DNA from: Prorocentrum cordatum
Taxonomy: Eukaryota; Sar; Dinophyceae; Prorocentrales; Prorocentraceae
Reading direction: 5' to 3'
Length of the DNA stretch: 64,000 bases
Assembly (NCBI GenBank): GCA_963575745.1
Contig: CAUYUJ010018704.1
Coordinates: 91,634 to 155,633, forward strand
This document shows, piece after piece, positions 22,076-33,143 of the stretch. Position 1 is the first letter of the stretch, and the number at the start of each line of letters is the position of its first letter. The position numbers and the translations under genes are program-made. The notes below the pieces were generated by a model. It saw only the letters and a program-made list of their open reading frames with translations. It did no database searches and was not told the DNA's origin.

Positions 22076-22236
22076 CAGGGGGAAGTCAGGTGGGAGACCA
22101 GAGAGGGAGGACGATCGATGTCGAGCGGCAGAAGAATACAGCGGTTTCGCGGCTCAAGGGGGGGGGCGGCTGCCTTGGGGAAGCCATACAAGGCGGCGCA
22201 CCAAGGTAATGCCAGGGGGGAGAATTCAGGGGTAGG

Positions 22237-22398
22237 CTTAAGTCGGGCCCGTCCCTCTACAGGGGGAATATTCAAAGATAATGAAAACATAGTCTGGGGA
22301 CTATTTCTTTAGTATTTGGGATCATGTTTTGAGCATTCGTTGACTATCTTCGTTTTTTCGCCCAAAATCTGCCTGTAGGGTGACACGCCCGACCGAAG
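22237..22398 (+). mobile_element. MITE-1, copy 3
   Basis: Left TIR CTTAAGTCGGGCCCGTCCCT, then CTACAGGGGGAATATTC. Right TIR CTGCCTGTAGGGTGACACGC, then CCGACCGAAG. Interior has CATAGTCTGGGGACTATTTC and TCGCCCAAAATC, matching other copies. Confidence 0.8.
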
Positions 22399-23310
22399 GG
22401 CAGGCCAGGTGAGGAGAACGAACGGCGAATGACGAAACTAAAGAGGGCGGAACTCTAGAACACAGCTTCGCAGTAGAATGCGCTGTCAGGAAGTCTCAGG
22501 CGTAACGGCTGCCGGTCCGGGCGTCTTCGGGCTCCCCCGTCGCCCCACGTGGGTTTTTTTCTGTTGCTGTTTTTTCCCCACCCGTATTTTCTTCTAGCGA
22601 GTAGAATCCTCCAGCGAAGCGCGACTGGGGAAAAGTAGCGAAACTCGAGGATAGATCCCTGGGGGGGCTATTCTGACGTGTCCCTGGCGCACCCAGAGCG
22701 CATTCCCGACTGTGGCTTACTTTTTGGTCCCAGCCGAAAGCGTCACAGAGTCGCGGATGGGGGTCGCCATATCTCACTTTAGTTTCTCAGCCCGTCCCTT
22801 CGCCCCAGCTTGGCGGCTCGCACAAGGGGGTGGCGCGAGGGGGACGGCCTTCTAAAAAGCTTGGGAGGGGCTTCCATGTCAGGCAGGCGGCGTCCCAGAA
22901 GATCTGCCAGCCCAGTAGGGAGCCCTCTTGGAAGCCTCCAGACCCTTCTGGGAAGGCCCCCGCCTCCTAGAACCCCCCCCCCGCCTGCTGTAGCATCCAC
23001 CCCACCACCCAGCGTCTGGACCATCGCACGTCTACAGGTGGGTGTTCATGATCGATTCGTTAATCGAATTTGGGCGGGCTGATGCCTCGCCTTCTCGAGG
23101 CAGCCTGAGTCCTTCGCACAGGCTGCGCTCATCATTCTGGAATCCGCATCCCCTCAACCACCCAGCGTCTGGAGGCCTGGACCCCTTCACGGGTGGCTCT
23201 CCCTTCCTGGCCCCTGGCCCGGCCCGTTGCGGCTGCTTCCCCCCCTCCTCCTCCCTCCCTCCCTCCCTTCCTGCTCGCCGCTTCCCTCCCTTTCCTGTTC
23301 CTCCCTCCCG
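22399..23310. other. Unassigned intergenic DNA
   Basis: No gene recognised. A minor motif, CACCCAGCGTCTGGA, occurs at about 23006 and 23159. A minus-strand 93-codon frame (22496-22777) has no domain. Confidence 0.4.
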
Positions 23311-23454
23311 TTCTCTCCTCCTCCCTCCTCCTCCTCCTCCTCCTCCTCCTCCTCCTCCTCCTCCTCCTCCTCCTCCTCCTCCTCCTCCTCCTCTTCCCCC
23401 TCCTCCTCCTCCTCCTCCTCCTCCTCCTCCTCCTCCTCCTCCTCCTCCTTCCTC
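23311..23454. repeat. (CTC)n microsatellite
   Basis: About 140 bp of CTC with one CCC interruption. The flanks are C/T-rich. 23455-24939 has no recognised gene. A small direct repeat, AATTAGTTACCCCCTAT / AATTAATTACCCCTAT, lies at about 24377 and 24432. Confidence 0.9.
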
Positions 23455-24939
23455 CCTCGCCGCTTCCCTCCCATTCCTGATCCTCCTGCTCCCTGCCTGC
23501 TGTCCCCGCCTGGCCCCTCGTCTGCCTGCCCGGCCGGCCCCGCTGGCCCTGGCCTCCCGCCCGGGCGTCTGTCGTCGTCTGCCTGCTTCTCCCGTCCTCG
23601 CCCCCTACACCCTTGCGCGCGCCACCAAGCATCCTCTCTCAGTCTCTCTTGCGCAAGGCCACCCATACCCACAGACTCCTGCCCAGCCACTCGCAGCGGA
23701 CAGGCCTCCGCGTCGAGTAGTCATTCTGGTCCGCGGCAGAAGTCTGGTGTCTAGGCTGACGAGTCTTGTGGCGTTGGATATCTATCAGCTGATTGTGACG
23801 CCTTGAGTACATTGCCTATTGGGCGCAGCGGTTTCGCACTGCTTGGCGCCGGCCGCTCTGACGATTCTGCGGCCTGGGGCCCGGTGCAGGGCCCCTGGAG
23901 GCCGAAGCCTACCTAAGATCTCCCGTCGTGATTTTTGCCCCCCGCATGCTAGCAGCTTTGGATGCAAGGTAAAGTCAGCATCGGCGCCGGTATCTCCGCG
24001 GCCGAAAAAAGGCCTCATCCAGCACAGTCGCGTTTAACTCAGTCAATCCGGCTCACCCTGGTCGGATCCCGTTGAATCCAGCTTTATGTTGGGAATTATC
24101 TGGCCTCATCCAGCTCCATGGCACCTTAAATTGGCTGAATTGCCCTTAGTCGTTTTAGACTGCGCAGACTTTCCAGGGGTTGCTTCTAACCTCTGGAGGT
24201 CCTTAGTTTTGATCCCCCCTTTTCTTATTCGGCGGTGTATAGGGCTGATTCTAAAACCTCTTCCTCTTTCCCCCCCTTCCCCCGCTCCTGAGGCAGTAGT
24301 CGTAGTCGCAATCGTAGTCGTGCCTGTCTTCGTGGTCGTCGTTGTTGCGCGGCAAGTGCTGCGGACAAACATAATTAGTTACCCCCTATTGGTGGCACCC
24401 GATTCCTTTCAACAAGGCCGCCGAAGTAATAATTAATTACCCCTATGGGGGGCTCTACAGAGTTATCGCGGTTGCCCTTGTCAAGATTCATATAAAGCAT
24501 GTGTCACGCAGTTCCCTTGCGCGCGCAAGGTACTTGTTGGTGCCCGCTCTCCAACGTCTGTCATCCTGTAATTCCCGAGTCGTGTCCGCTCTGGCCGCGC
24601 TCCGACTTGCTTCGACACTGGAAGGGGCGACATTCGAAGGGTGAAAGTGGGAGACATCGAAGTGGTGTGTCAACCGCTCTGAGGCTAATTATGTCGAGGG
24701 ATGTGGTTGTCGGGAAGCGGTGGATTTGGATAAACATTACACGTGTCACACATACGATGAGAAGTCTTGCTACAAGGAATCTTGGGGCACATTCTTCACC
24801 GACCTTTCTGGGCCCTACGGTGCCAGAGCCTCTCTTGGTCCCTGGGGCCATCGGGGGACAGACAATGATGCCCCGTGAGGCACCAACTGGCAGGCCCGTC
24901 TCTCACTTGACGTGCCTACTGCACTCCGGCCCTCTGCTT

Positions 24940-25064
24940 GGCATCGCTCGGACGTGTGCATTTTTCTTTCGGCGAGGACCATCGAGAAGCATCCTTGATC
25001 ATTTGGCGAAAAAACCACGCACGAAACCGAAAAAAACACAGGGAATGGACGTCCAAGCGATGGC
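24940..25064. mobile_element. MITE-3, copy 2
   Basis: Same orientation and length as 14781-14905. Ends GGCATCGCTCGGACGT and ACGTCCAAGCGATGGC, with only scattered substitutions inside. 25065-25307 is unremarkable. Confidence 0.75.
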
Positions 25065-25307
25065 GAGTCTGGGGGTCGTATTTTTGTGGAGGGGCGTTTA
25101 AGTCAGCATTTCCCTGCTGCCAGACTGCCGACCTTGTCCGCTTGGATCGCGCATAGGCACCAGCCCTGAGGTCAGGCACGATAGGCTGGTCCGCCGGACA
25201 GCTACGCTTGCACGGCACCGAGCGCGATGCCCTCCGCAAGCGGTCCTCGTCCGCTTGGCCGAGCTTGTGCGTTCGGCCCTTGCTGCTGCCCCCGTGATCG
25301 GCCAAGT

Positions 25308-25430
25308 ATCAGGAGGGAAAGAAACACACAGACACAATTAATCGTCGACTCCCAGGAAAATATGCGAAAATGTGGGAAGTGGGAGGGAAGACAAAAACCC
25401 AGAAAATATAGGAAAATATGGGAAACAGTG
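25308..25430 (+). mobile_element. SINE-like repeat C, copy 2
   Basis: Same core as copies at 10811 and 62267 (ATCAGGAGGGAAAGAAACAC, CACAATTAATCGTCGA, GGGAAGTGGGAGGGAAGACA, ATATGGGAAAC). The similarity ends at GAAACAGTGG without the GT tail. Confidence 0.65.
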
Positions 25431-25599
25431 GCAGGCGCAGTTTTAGCGCTTCCCCCGCCGCCCCAGCGTCCTGGACCTCGAGGGCCTGGCCAAGCTGGGC
25501 GACGGGCTCCCCGCCGAGCCCAAGGCCCCCGCCAGGCGCCAGGCGAGCGGCCCGAAGGACGAACCCCCGCCGCCGGAGAGCGCCCGCCGCCACCGACAC

Positions 25600-26154
25600 C
25601 GCCGACGACGACGACGCCGACGACGACGGCGTCGACGACGCCGACGGCGGCGATAACGACGATAACGACGACGACGACGATGCCGACGCCGCCGCCGCCG
25701 ATGTCGACGACGCCGATGACGACGTCGACGACGCCGACGGCGGCGATAACGACGATAACGACGACGACGACGATGCCGACGCCGCCGTCGCCGACGACGA
25801 CGACAAAGATCATACGAACCTGTGATCCTAAAGGCAGTTTCGGCCTTCGTTTATTGTAGTGGCCTCCGGCCAGTGCCGCCGATCCGGGGCGCTCCGGATG
25901 ATGATGATGATGATGATGATGGTGATGATGCTGATGATAATGATGATGATGATGATGATGATGCTGATGATGATGATGATGATGATGCTGATGCTGATGC
26001 TGATGCTGATGCTGATGCTGATGTTGATGCTGATGATGACGATGATGGTGATGATGATGACGATGATGATGATGATGATGATGATGGCGGTGGTGATGAT
26101 GACGATGACGATGATGATGATGATGGTGATGATGATGATGACGATGACGATGAC

Positions 26155-26206
<52 letters not shown>

Positions 26207-26345
26207 GCTGATGATGATGATGATGATGATGATGATGGTGATGATGACGATGATGGTGATGATGATGATGATGGTGATGTGATGGTGATGGTGATGTGAC
26301 GATGGTGATGGTGATGGTGATGGTGATGGTGATGGAGATGGTGAT
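25600..26345. repeat. CGA then GAT/GATGCT arrays
   Basis: ACGACG-rich 25600-25806, with a roughly 115-bp internal duplication (GCCGACGGCGGCGATAACGA twice). After a 90-bp unique insert comes a GAT/GATGCT/GATGGT array at 25890-26345. 26350-26525 is a C/CT tract with repeated CTCCTGTCCCCCC. Confidence 0.9.
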
Positions 26346-26894
26346 GATCCCGGCCCCCCTCTCACTCTCTCTCCTGTCCCCCCCCCTCTCCTTTCCCCCC
26401 CCCCTCCCCCCTCTCTCCTGTCCCTCCCCCCCTCCTCTCTCTTGTCCCCCCCCCCCTCCTCTCACACCTGTCCCCCCCCCCTCCCTCCTGTCCCCCCCCT
26501 CCTCTCTCCTGTCCCCCCCGCCCGCTAGGTCTGTGAACCACCCCCCCCCCTTGGGGGGGCTTCTCTCCATACACGCCCCTGGGAGAAGCATTCAGCGGTG
26601 CACTCTGTATGCGCACTGCGCGGTCATGGCCGTGAGGCGAGCTGGCGCGCCCGCGGGCAACTCACCAACTTCATTGCGTTGCGAGCAGGTCACGGCAACG
26701 ACGACAAAATCACGACGGGAGGCTCCTGGGTCCCGGGTCCACTGGGAGAAGGAATCGGCCGAAGAATAGAGGTCCGGACCTCTGGGGGACCACTTCGTCG
26801 AGAAAAGTCAAGGCGCTGGGATGGGATTCCCTGAGACCTTGGCGTGGTACTCGTCTCGCACCGGGTGTTTCTACTGCGTTTCGGGCACTTTGGG

Positions 26895-27000
26895 ATCTCG
26901 CGGGCCGGTCTGGCTCGCAGCATGCTGCAGAGAAATGGGGTTTTGCGACCTCGGTCGTGATTTCCCGCGATGTTGCAAGTTTTTCGCCACTTCGGATCGC
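26895..27000 (-). repeat. Dispersed repeat D, copy 2
   Basis: The reverse complement reads GCGAAAAACTTGCAACATCG, CGGGAAATCACGACCGAGG and ACCCCATTTCTCTGCAGCAT, matching 13752-13860 in order. Confidence 0.45.
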
Positions 27001-27149
27001 AGAGGCGGAGGGCGGCGCAGATCGGAGAAGCAAACAAAAACGGCGGAGATGGAGGCCGCCGCCGCTTCCGCGAGGGAGCCGACGTCGGCCGCGTCGTCGG
27101 CGTCGTCGACCGCTTCTCCGTCGTCGCCCGCGTCGATGCTCGCCTAAAA

Positions 27150-27318
27150 TTAAGTCGTGCATGTCCCCTCATACAGGGGGAATTTGGACGAGAAATAGAA
27201 AGTATTCAAAAAGTATTCAAAACATGCCCAAACATATTCAAAGAATAGTCCACATACTATTTCTTTTTGTTTACTATTTTTGAATATTCCCCCTGTAGAG
27301 GGACAGGCCCGACTCAAG
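27150..27318 (-). mobile_element. MITE-1, copy 4, inverted orientation
   Basis: Left end TTAAGTCGTGCATGTCCCCT then CATACAGGGGG. Right end GAATATTCCCCCTGTAGAGG then GACAGGCCCGACTCAAG. GAATATTCCCCC at its right end matches the left ends of copies 3 and 5, so it is reversed. Flanks GCCTAAAATTA and GCCTCAAAGTTA look like direct repeats. Confidence 0.75.
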
Positions 27319-27559
27319 CCTCAAAGTTAGGAACACCAGTTTGCAGGAAGCGACGGTTCCTGTGAAGGCGGATTCGGGGGAGCCCTCGCGGCCTCCTCGC
27401 CGCATGGCTCCGCGGCATCCAAGTGCAGTGGGCGACCAGGGCTACCTTCCTGCTGAAGGTGTTCATTGCCGGTGAATCCAGATGTCCAATTGTCCAGTTC
27501 ATATCTCATCGAAGACGCCTACGGCGAATCACCGTGGACCCCTGCCTTTTTGGAATCGC

Positions 27560-27790
27560 CCATGTGACCGAACGTTGTGGCCAGAGCTCCTGGGCCGTCT
27601 TGGAGGTCTCTTGGGGGCCTCTGGGGCCATCTTGGGCCGTCTGGGTGGCTTCTTGGGCGGACTTGGAGGCATCTGGGACCCTCGTGGGCCGTCTTGGAGG
27701 CCATCTTGGACCATCTTCGGAGAATTCGGAGGTCACCTTGGGCCATCTTGGCCGCCTCTTGGCCTTCCTGGACGCCATCCACGGCCCGAA
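27560..27790 (+). repeat. TCTTGGG-type degenerate array
   Basis: Repeated TCTTGGGNGGCCTCTGGGGC / CATCTTGGGCCGTCT units of variable 9-18 bp length. The same family occurs at 32530-32640 (intronic), 40040-40640, 42290-42620 and 62480-63220, and on the opposite strand in repeat A. Confidence 0.8.
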
Positions 27791-28032
27791 AACACGTTTT
27801 CGACGGCCTTCCTGGTGGCCGGCGGCATGCGCCGAAGCCCCAGGGGGAGTTTTTTGTGTGGATGGCATCCCGTTGCGAGCGCCGCCGCTCGTGCTGGCAG
27901 GATTGGGGACAGAGTCAGCGTGAGCATGGGAGCACGTGCATACATTGGGTGCGATTGATTTTCTCCGCCGGTCACGGCAAGCCCGCCACTGCTTAGGAGA
28001 ACGTGTGCATTGATATTTGCTTCCACTGTGTT

Positions 28033-28148
28033 GCATGGCAGTTGCATTAGTGCGGAGCGCTTATCCCATGAAGTGGGATAACTGTCGTGGTGCATGGCAC
28101 TTGCATTGCTGCGGAGTGCTCATCCCATGAAGTGGGATAGCAGTCGCG
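28033..28148 (+). repeat. Tandem duplication, 58-bp unit
   Basis: GCATGGCAGTTGCATT...CTTATCCCATGAAGTGGGAT repeated as GCATGGCACTTGCATT...CTCATCCCATGAAGTGGGAT. Confidence 0.8.
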
Positions 28149-28282
28149 GTGCAATCTGTCGGGACCATCTGGGCGGTCCAACCACTGCCCGGGTCCTCGA
28201 GCTGCCCTGGGGGTCTTCCTCGAGCTGCGCTCTCACCGTCTGCTGGCTCCGGGGTGCCGCGATCGTCCCATATCTGTCTCGA

Positions 28283-28432
28283 GGCTGGTCTGGAGGCGCC
28301 ACGCGCCGCTCACCGCGGCGCGTCTGCAACACGGCCGGTCTGGTGGCGCCACTCGGCGCTCACCGCGGCGTGTCTGTCTCAAGGCCGGTCTGGTGGCGCC
28401 TACGACCGCTCACCGCGGCATGTTCGTATGCT
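28283..28432 (+). repeat. Three tandem 49-51-bp units
   Basis: GGCYGGTCTGGWGGCGCC...GCTCACCGCGGCRYGT at 28283, 28334 and 28383. 28433-28786 has no recognised gene. Confidence 0.75.
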
Positions 28433-28786
28433 CTGGATGCGACTGCAAAGAAATTGTACACATCTGGCTCAAGCCCAACCGGGTTTGCGGTCTATAGAAG
28501 TTACACTGAGTTTGCAAGCCTTCTCGAGCCTGCGCGCTGTATGGGTAAGTAGCGGAGACTGACAAAAAAAAACGGCGTTCAAGTCAAAGCCAGGAACAGC
28601 TACGCGGGGACCCGGCGGGAGGGGCGGAGTCTTTCACTACTGAGCAAGGCCAACGCAAAGGCCAACGGGAACCAGAGTAACGAGCAAGAGTTAGGGCGGT
28701 TGGGAGGCGGCGGATCTAAAGAATAGCAGATTGTCCTGTCTTCCACATTCTCATTGTGGTTGCAGCCCGGGGGGGCTATTCGATCT

Positions 28787-29038
28787 GGCCGATCAGCCGA
28801 TCAGACGCAGACCAGCCGATCAGCCGATCAGCCGATAAGAGTGATCGGCTGATCGGCTGATCGGCTGATCGGCTGGTCGATCGCTTATCGGCTGATCGAC
28901 TGATCGGCTGATCGGCTGATCGGCTGATCGGCTGGTCGATCGCTTATCGGCTGATCGGCTGATCGGCTTATCGGCTGGTCGACCGCTGATCGGCTGATCG
29001 GCTGATCGGCTGGTCGACCGCTTATCGGCTGATCGGCT
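28787..29038. repeat. Inverted tandem octamer array CCGATCAG / CTGATCGG, copy 1
   Basis: CCGATCAG units on the left change to CTGATCGG units on the right at a centre CCGATAAGAGTGATCGG, so the DNA can fold into a large hairpin. The right side has a higher-order pattern with CTGGTCGATCGCTTATCGG spacers recurring every 40-60 bp. The centre CCGATAAGAG is shared with the array at 39633-39856. Confidence 0.9.
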
Positions 29039-29391
29039 TCTGCCTCCTCCTTTTCCTCAGCTGCCTCCCCCTTTTCTTCCTCCTCTTCTTCCTCAGCTGC
29101 CTCCTCCTCCTCCTCCTCCTCCTCCTCCTCCTCCTCCTCCCTCTCGTTTCCCCCCCCCTTCGTTTTCTCTCCTTCTCCCTCCTCCTCCGTCTCTCCTCCC
29201 CCTTGCAGGTCGACCGCTTATCGGCTGATCGGCTTCTGCCTCCTCCTCTTCCTCAGCTGCCTCCCCCTTTTCTTCCTCCTCTTCCTCAGCTGCCTCCTCC
29301 TCCTCCTCCTCCTCCTCCTCCTCCTCCCTCTCGTTTCCCCCCCCCTTCGTTTTCTCTCCTTCTCCCTCCTCCGTCTCTCCTCACCCTTGCA
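29013..29391 (+). repeat. Tandem duplication, about 196-bp unit
   Basis: Units begin GTCGACCGCTTATCGGCTGA at 29013 and 29209 and continue through CTTCTGCCTCCTCC, CCTCAGCTGCCTCC, (CTC)n, TTCGTTTTCTCTCCTTCTCC. Each unit takes in the end of the octamer array. 29392-29690 is CTC and ATC microsatellite. Confidence 0.85.
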
Positions 29392-29640
29392 TTTCTGCAC
29401 GCCTCCTCCTTCGGTTACTTCTGCTCACCCTCCTCCTCATGTTTTCATGTCTCATCATCTTCTTCCTTCTCGTTCTCTCCCTCCTCCTACTCCTCCTCCT
29501 CCGCCTCCTCCGCCTCCTCCCCTTCCTCCTCCTCCTCCTCCTCCTCTTCCTCCTCCTCCTCCTCCCTATCATCTTCGCATTCGTCCAGTTCATCCTCTCC
29601 TCTTCCTCATCATCGTCATTATTATCATCATCATCATCAT

Positions 29641-29674
<34 letters not shown>

Positions 29675-29765
29675 TTCGCCCTTCATCGCCCTCCCAAGCC
29701 TTACCTCAGGAGTTTGGCCCAAATGGTGCTTAATCGAGTGAGGTGCTGTCCCCATCGGGGCGGGG

Positions 29766-31057
29766 ATGGCCCAGACAGTAAACACCAAACACGTTGCGTG
29801 GACGCCGATGGGAATCCATGCTGTCGCGCTCATGGAGGGCATGAGCTTCCAGGACATGGGTGTGAAAATGCCACAGAGCATGCCCAGGTAATTTTGTTGT
29901 TTTTCAACCCCTTGCTTTGTTCCACCCATTTTTTGCCATAGCTTCTTCTTTTTTCAGCGGCGCCGCGTGCAGGACACAGGCTTGACGGACTTCGCAGAGG
30001 GCCGGTGAACATCCGCGAGCGCGTCTCGGAGCTGGCAGCCTATGCCAACGCCGCAGCGGTCAGCACGGTGGAGAAAATTCACGGGGCAGCCGCCGCCGAG
30101 GCCTTCTTTGAGAAGGTGTGCGTGGACCCGGCCGTGTTGCAGTTACTCCAGGACGCGGTGAAACGGAACAAAGGGGTTCAGTTTTTTTGGGCGCGGTGTT
30201 TAGCTGGATTTCCGTGCCGAGTGTGCCCTTTGCGCTCAGAGTGGTGGTGGCATGAAACACAGTGTTGTCTTCCAGCGCCGCGCCCTGAAATCTGGGCTGC
30301 TTTTCTCTGTTTTCTGGCAGGACCCGCAGTGGTCAGACCGCGCGCGGGGGGAATGTAACTATCAGATGAACAACACTGACATGTATTTGTTCAGTGAGTT
30401 CATTGGCACGCGCTTGGAGGTGCAGCTACTCGCTGCGTGGTTGGCGCGGTTGTGGTTCAACTGCGACGGCGGGGTCGGGCGCGCCAGGACGACGTATCGC
30501 GAGGAGTCGGGCGGCGACATGGCGGAGGGTCGCGGCTTGGATGTCGTTGCCCTTCAGCGCGCGTCTAAACAGTGCGCAGTGGCGCAGGCGTACCCGCGGT
30601 ACCAATGCCATCTGTTCACAGCAGGGGCGAAGCGTCTGGGCGCGCGCTTGGGCAAGGAGGCCGACGACGAGGGCCAGTTGCGCACGCTGGGTAAGATGCT
30701 CGACTCGCTATTGCGCTCTCGTGCTTTCTCGCGCGCTCCCAGGGCGCTGGAGGCAAGGTACCTACTACTAGTGCTGACTACTAGTACCTACTACTAGTGC
30801 CTACCACTCGTACCTGCTACTAGTACCTACTACTAGTACCTACTACTACTAGTACCTACTACTAGTAGTACCTACTACTAGTGCCTACTACTAGTACCTA
30901 CTACTAGTAGTACCTACTACTAGCACCTACTACTAGTACCTACTACTAGTACCTACTACGAGTACCTACTACTAGTACCTACTACTCGTACCTACCACTA
31001 CTAGTACCTACTACTACTACTACTACTACTACTACTCCTACTACTACTACTACTACG

Positions 31058-31097
<40 letters not shown>

Positions 31098-31883
31098 TTG
31101 CCTCCTACTAGTACCTACTACTAGTACCTACTACTAGTACCTACTATTACTAGTACCTGCTACTAGTACCTACGACTTGTACCTACTACTAGTACCGACT
31201 ACTCGTACCTTTTTTTTTTTACTCGTACTTACTACTAGTACCTACTACTAGTACCTACTACTAGTACCCACTACTAGTACCTACCACTCGTTCCTGCTAC
31301 TAGTACCTACTACTAGTACCTACTACTACTAGGAGTACCTACTACTAGTAGTACCTACTACTGGTACCTACTACTAGTACCTACTACAAGTACCTACTAC
31401 TAGTATCTACTACTAGTAGTACCTACTAGTAGTACCTACTACTAGTACCTACTACTAGTACCTACTACTAGTACCTACTATTACTAGTACCTACCACTAG
31501 TAGTACCTACTACTAGTACAGGCGACTTCTACCTACTACTAGTACCGACTACTCGTACCTACTACTAGTACCTACTACTAGTACCTACTACTAGTTCCTA
31601 CTACTAGTACCTACTACTAGTACCTACTACTGGTACCTACTACGAGTACCTACTACTAGTACCCACTACTAGTACCTACTACTAGTACCTACTACTAGTG
31701 CTTACTATAAGCACTACTGCTACTAGTACCTACTACTAGTGCTACTGCTACTAATACCTACTACTAGTACCTACTACTGTTACCTACTACTCGTGCCTAC
31801 TACTCGTAGTACCTACTACTAGTACCTACTACTAGTGCCTATTATTAGTACTACTGCTACTACTACTGCTACTACTACTACTG

Positions 31884-31914
<31 letters not shown>

Positions 31915-33143
31915 CACTGCTACTGCTACTGCTACTGCTACTGCTACATCCACTACTATTTTATTTCTTATTCTGTCACTTTTTGTATTACCGCTACGAC
32001 TACCAGCACTAGGCTACGGCAGTGTCTGATTTCATCGCGTTTGTGGTTGGCCTCATGAGGCTGGCAAATCGTTCGACGCCGTGTTGGGCGGGAAGCTCCT
32101 GATCCAGGCGAGGAGATCGTAGCGACGTTCCAGGCAAGCATGGGCGCTGATGCCGACGGAGCCGCGGACCTTCGACGATTCCTGCAGTTGCCGAACGTGT
32201 CGAAGCGCCGCCTTTGGAAGAAGGAGTTCGGCGCGTGCCCCCCGCGGGGAATGGTGTCGCGCATCGCGCGGCGTGCCGGGGTTCAAGTGGATCCGTCCAT
32301 GGCCTTTCGCGGGCACGCCTCCCCGAAGCAGTTCAAGGCGGAGGTCCGTAGAAACGCCAGGTGGTACAAACCTGGCCGCCGCTCCACCCGTAGGCGTCGG
32401 GGAATAATCCAGTGGCCTTGGGCCTAGCCCGCCGCCGCGCCTGGGCTAACGGATGTGAGCTGCGAGTTCGTGGTTAACCCCTTGCGAGATCCCTTGGAGA
32501 CAATTCCTTCGCCCCTCACGGCATCTGCAGCAAATTGTGGCGCCTCTTTGGAGCCTCTTGGTGGCCTCTCCTGGGCCTCCTGGAATTCCCTGGGGGTCTC
32601 TTGGGAAGCCCTTAGGCGGTCCGGAAGATCATGTGGGGCCTCTTCGGGCGGGAGAGAGGAATAGTCGACGCGCCCAGTCCGCGCCGCTGGGCGCGGCGGC
32701 GGATCCGCGACAAGAAGCAGCCCGAGCGGGTCCGTGGCCTTCGCAGCGTCTGGGCCGCCAAGGTCCGGGCGCATTGCCGTCGCCTCTTGAAGCCCCTGCG
32801 AGTTGAGGGCCCGTGGGCTTGGCAGTCAGCGGCGCGGGCGATCCGGGCCGCGGGGGTGCCCGTTCAGTCGGGCACCGTGCCCGTGGAGCGCCTGTGGGAG
32901 TGTCTTAAGGGGATGCTCCCGCGGGGCGCTCGCACGTTGTCGCTGCGCTGGTTCAACGTCCTCAGCGAGCTCGCTTTCCTGCGGTTTCATTACCGCCACT
33001 ACGGCACTGGTTGTTTGCCGCCGTGGGCAGAGCGAGACGCCCTGCTGGCGCGGCGCTTGGAGGCCGTTGTCACGCTCGGGGTTGAGCTCGAGGATGACGA
33101 CGGCCTCGACCATTTGAAGCATTTGTTCGCACCCTTCCTTTGA
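29766..33143 (+). CDS. Spliced gene, about 490 aa, unknown function; C-terminus resembles a DDE-transposase tail
   Basis: Proposed exons are 29766-29887, 29980-30190, 30321-30752, about 32113-32360 and 32678-33143 (stop TGA). Intron 1 (GTAATT...ACACAG) and intron 4 (GTGGTA...CCCAG) keep the frame exactly. Introns 2 and 3 keep frame only with GC donors (GCGCGG, GCAAGG), a class known in dinoflagellates. The intron 3 acceptor is ambiguous: phase-0 AGs end at 32112, 32115 and 32133. Exons 1-3 are rich in Ala, Glu and Arg, with helical stretches such as VNIRERVSELAAYANAAA. No domain is recognised there. Exon 4 has basic patches. Exon 5 contains SGTVPVERLWECLKGMLP and later LAFLRFHYRHY, which recalls the last helical part of DDE transposases (GTV-ER-W--LK...LRFNYRH), but no catalytic triad was identified. 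The N-terminus may lie further upstream. It could be a domesticated or decaying transposase or a lineage-specific gene. The LINE follows about 1.3 kb downstream on the same strand. Confidence 0.5.
30758..31957 (+). repeat. Intronic minisatellite array, 13-bp unit TACCTACTACTAG
   Basis: About 1.2 kb of imperfect tandem units built on TACCTACTACTAG, with variants having one fewer or more ACT triplet, some pure (ACT)n stretches and an ACTGCT-rich end. It begins two bases after a possible GT donor (GCAAG|GTACCT) and fills most of intron 3 of the surrounding gene. Each unit carries the palindrome ACTAGT and recurrent AG and GTA dinucleotides. Confidence 0.9.
32361..32677 (+). other. Intron 4 of the spliced gene
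   Basis: GT-AG intron whose removal joins AG (end of exon 4) to T (start of exon 5) in frame. The internal part (about 32530-32640) is made of CCTCTTGG/GGGTCTCTTGGG-like degenerate repeats of the kind also found in intergenic arrays in this window. Confidence 0.5.

Noticed and set aside
26690-27172. 160-codon minus-strand frame with basic N-terminus
   Set aside because: Overlaps a dispersed non-coding repeat shared with 13752-13860 in a different frame context. No domain.
28465-28490. TGGCTCAAG resembling the end of the dinoflagellate spliced-leader sequence
   Set aside because: Only nine bases match and the upstream CCGTAGCCATTTT part is absent, so it is not a relict spliced leader.
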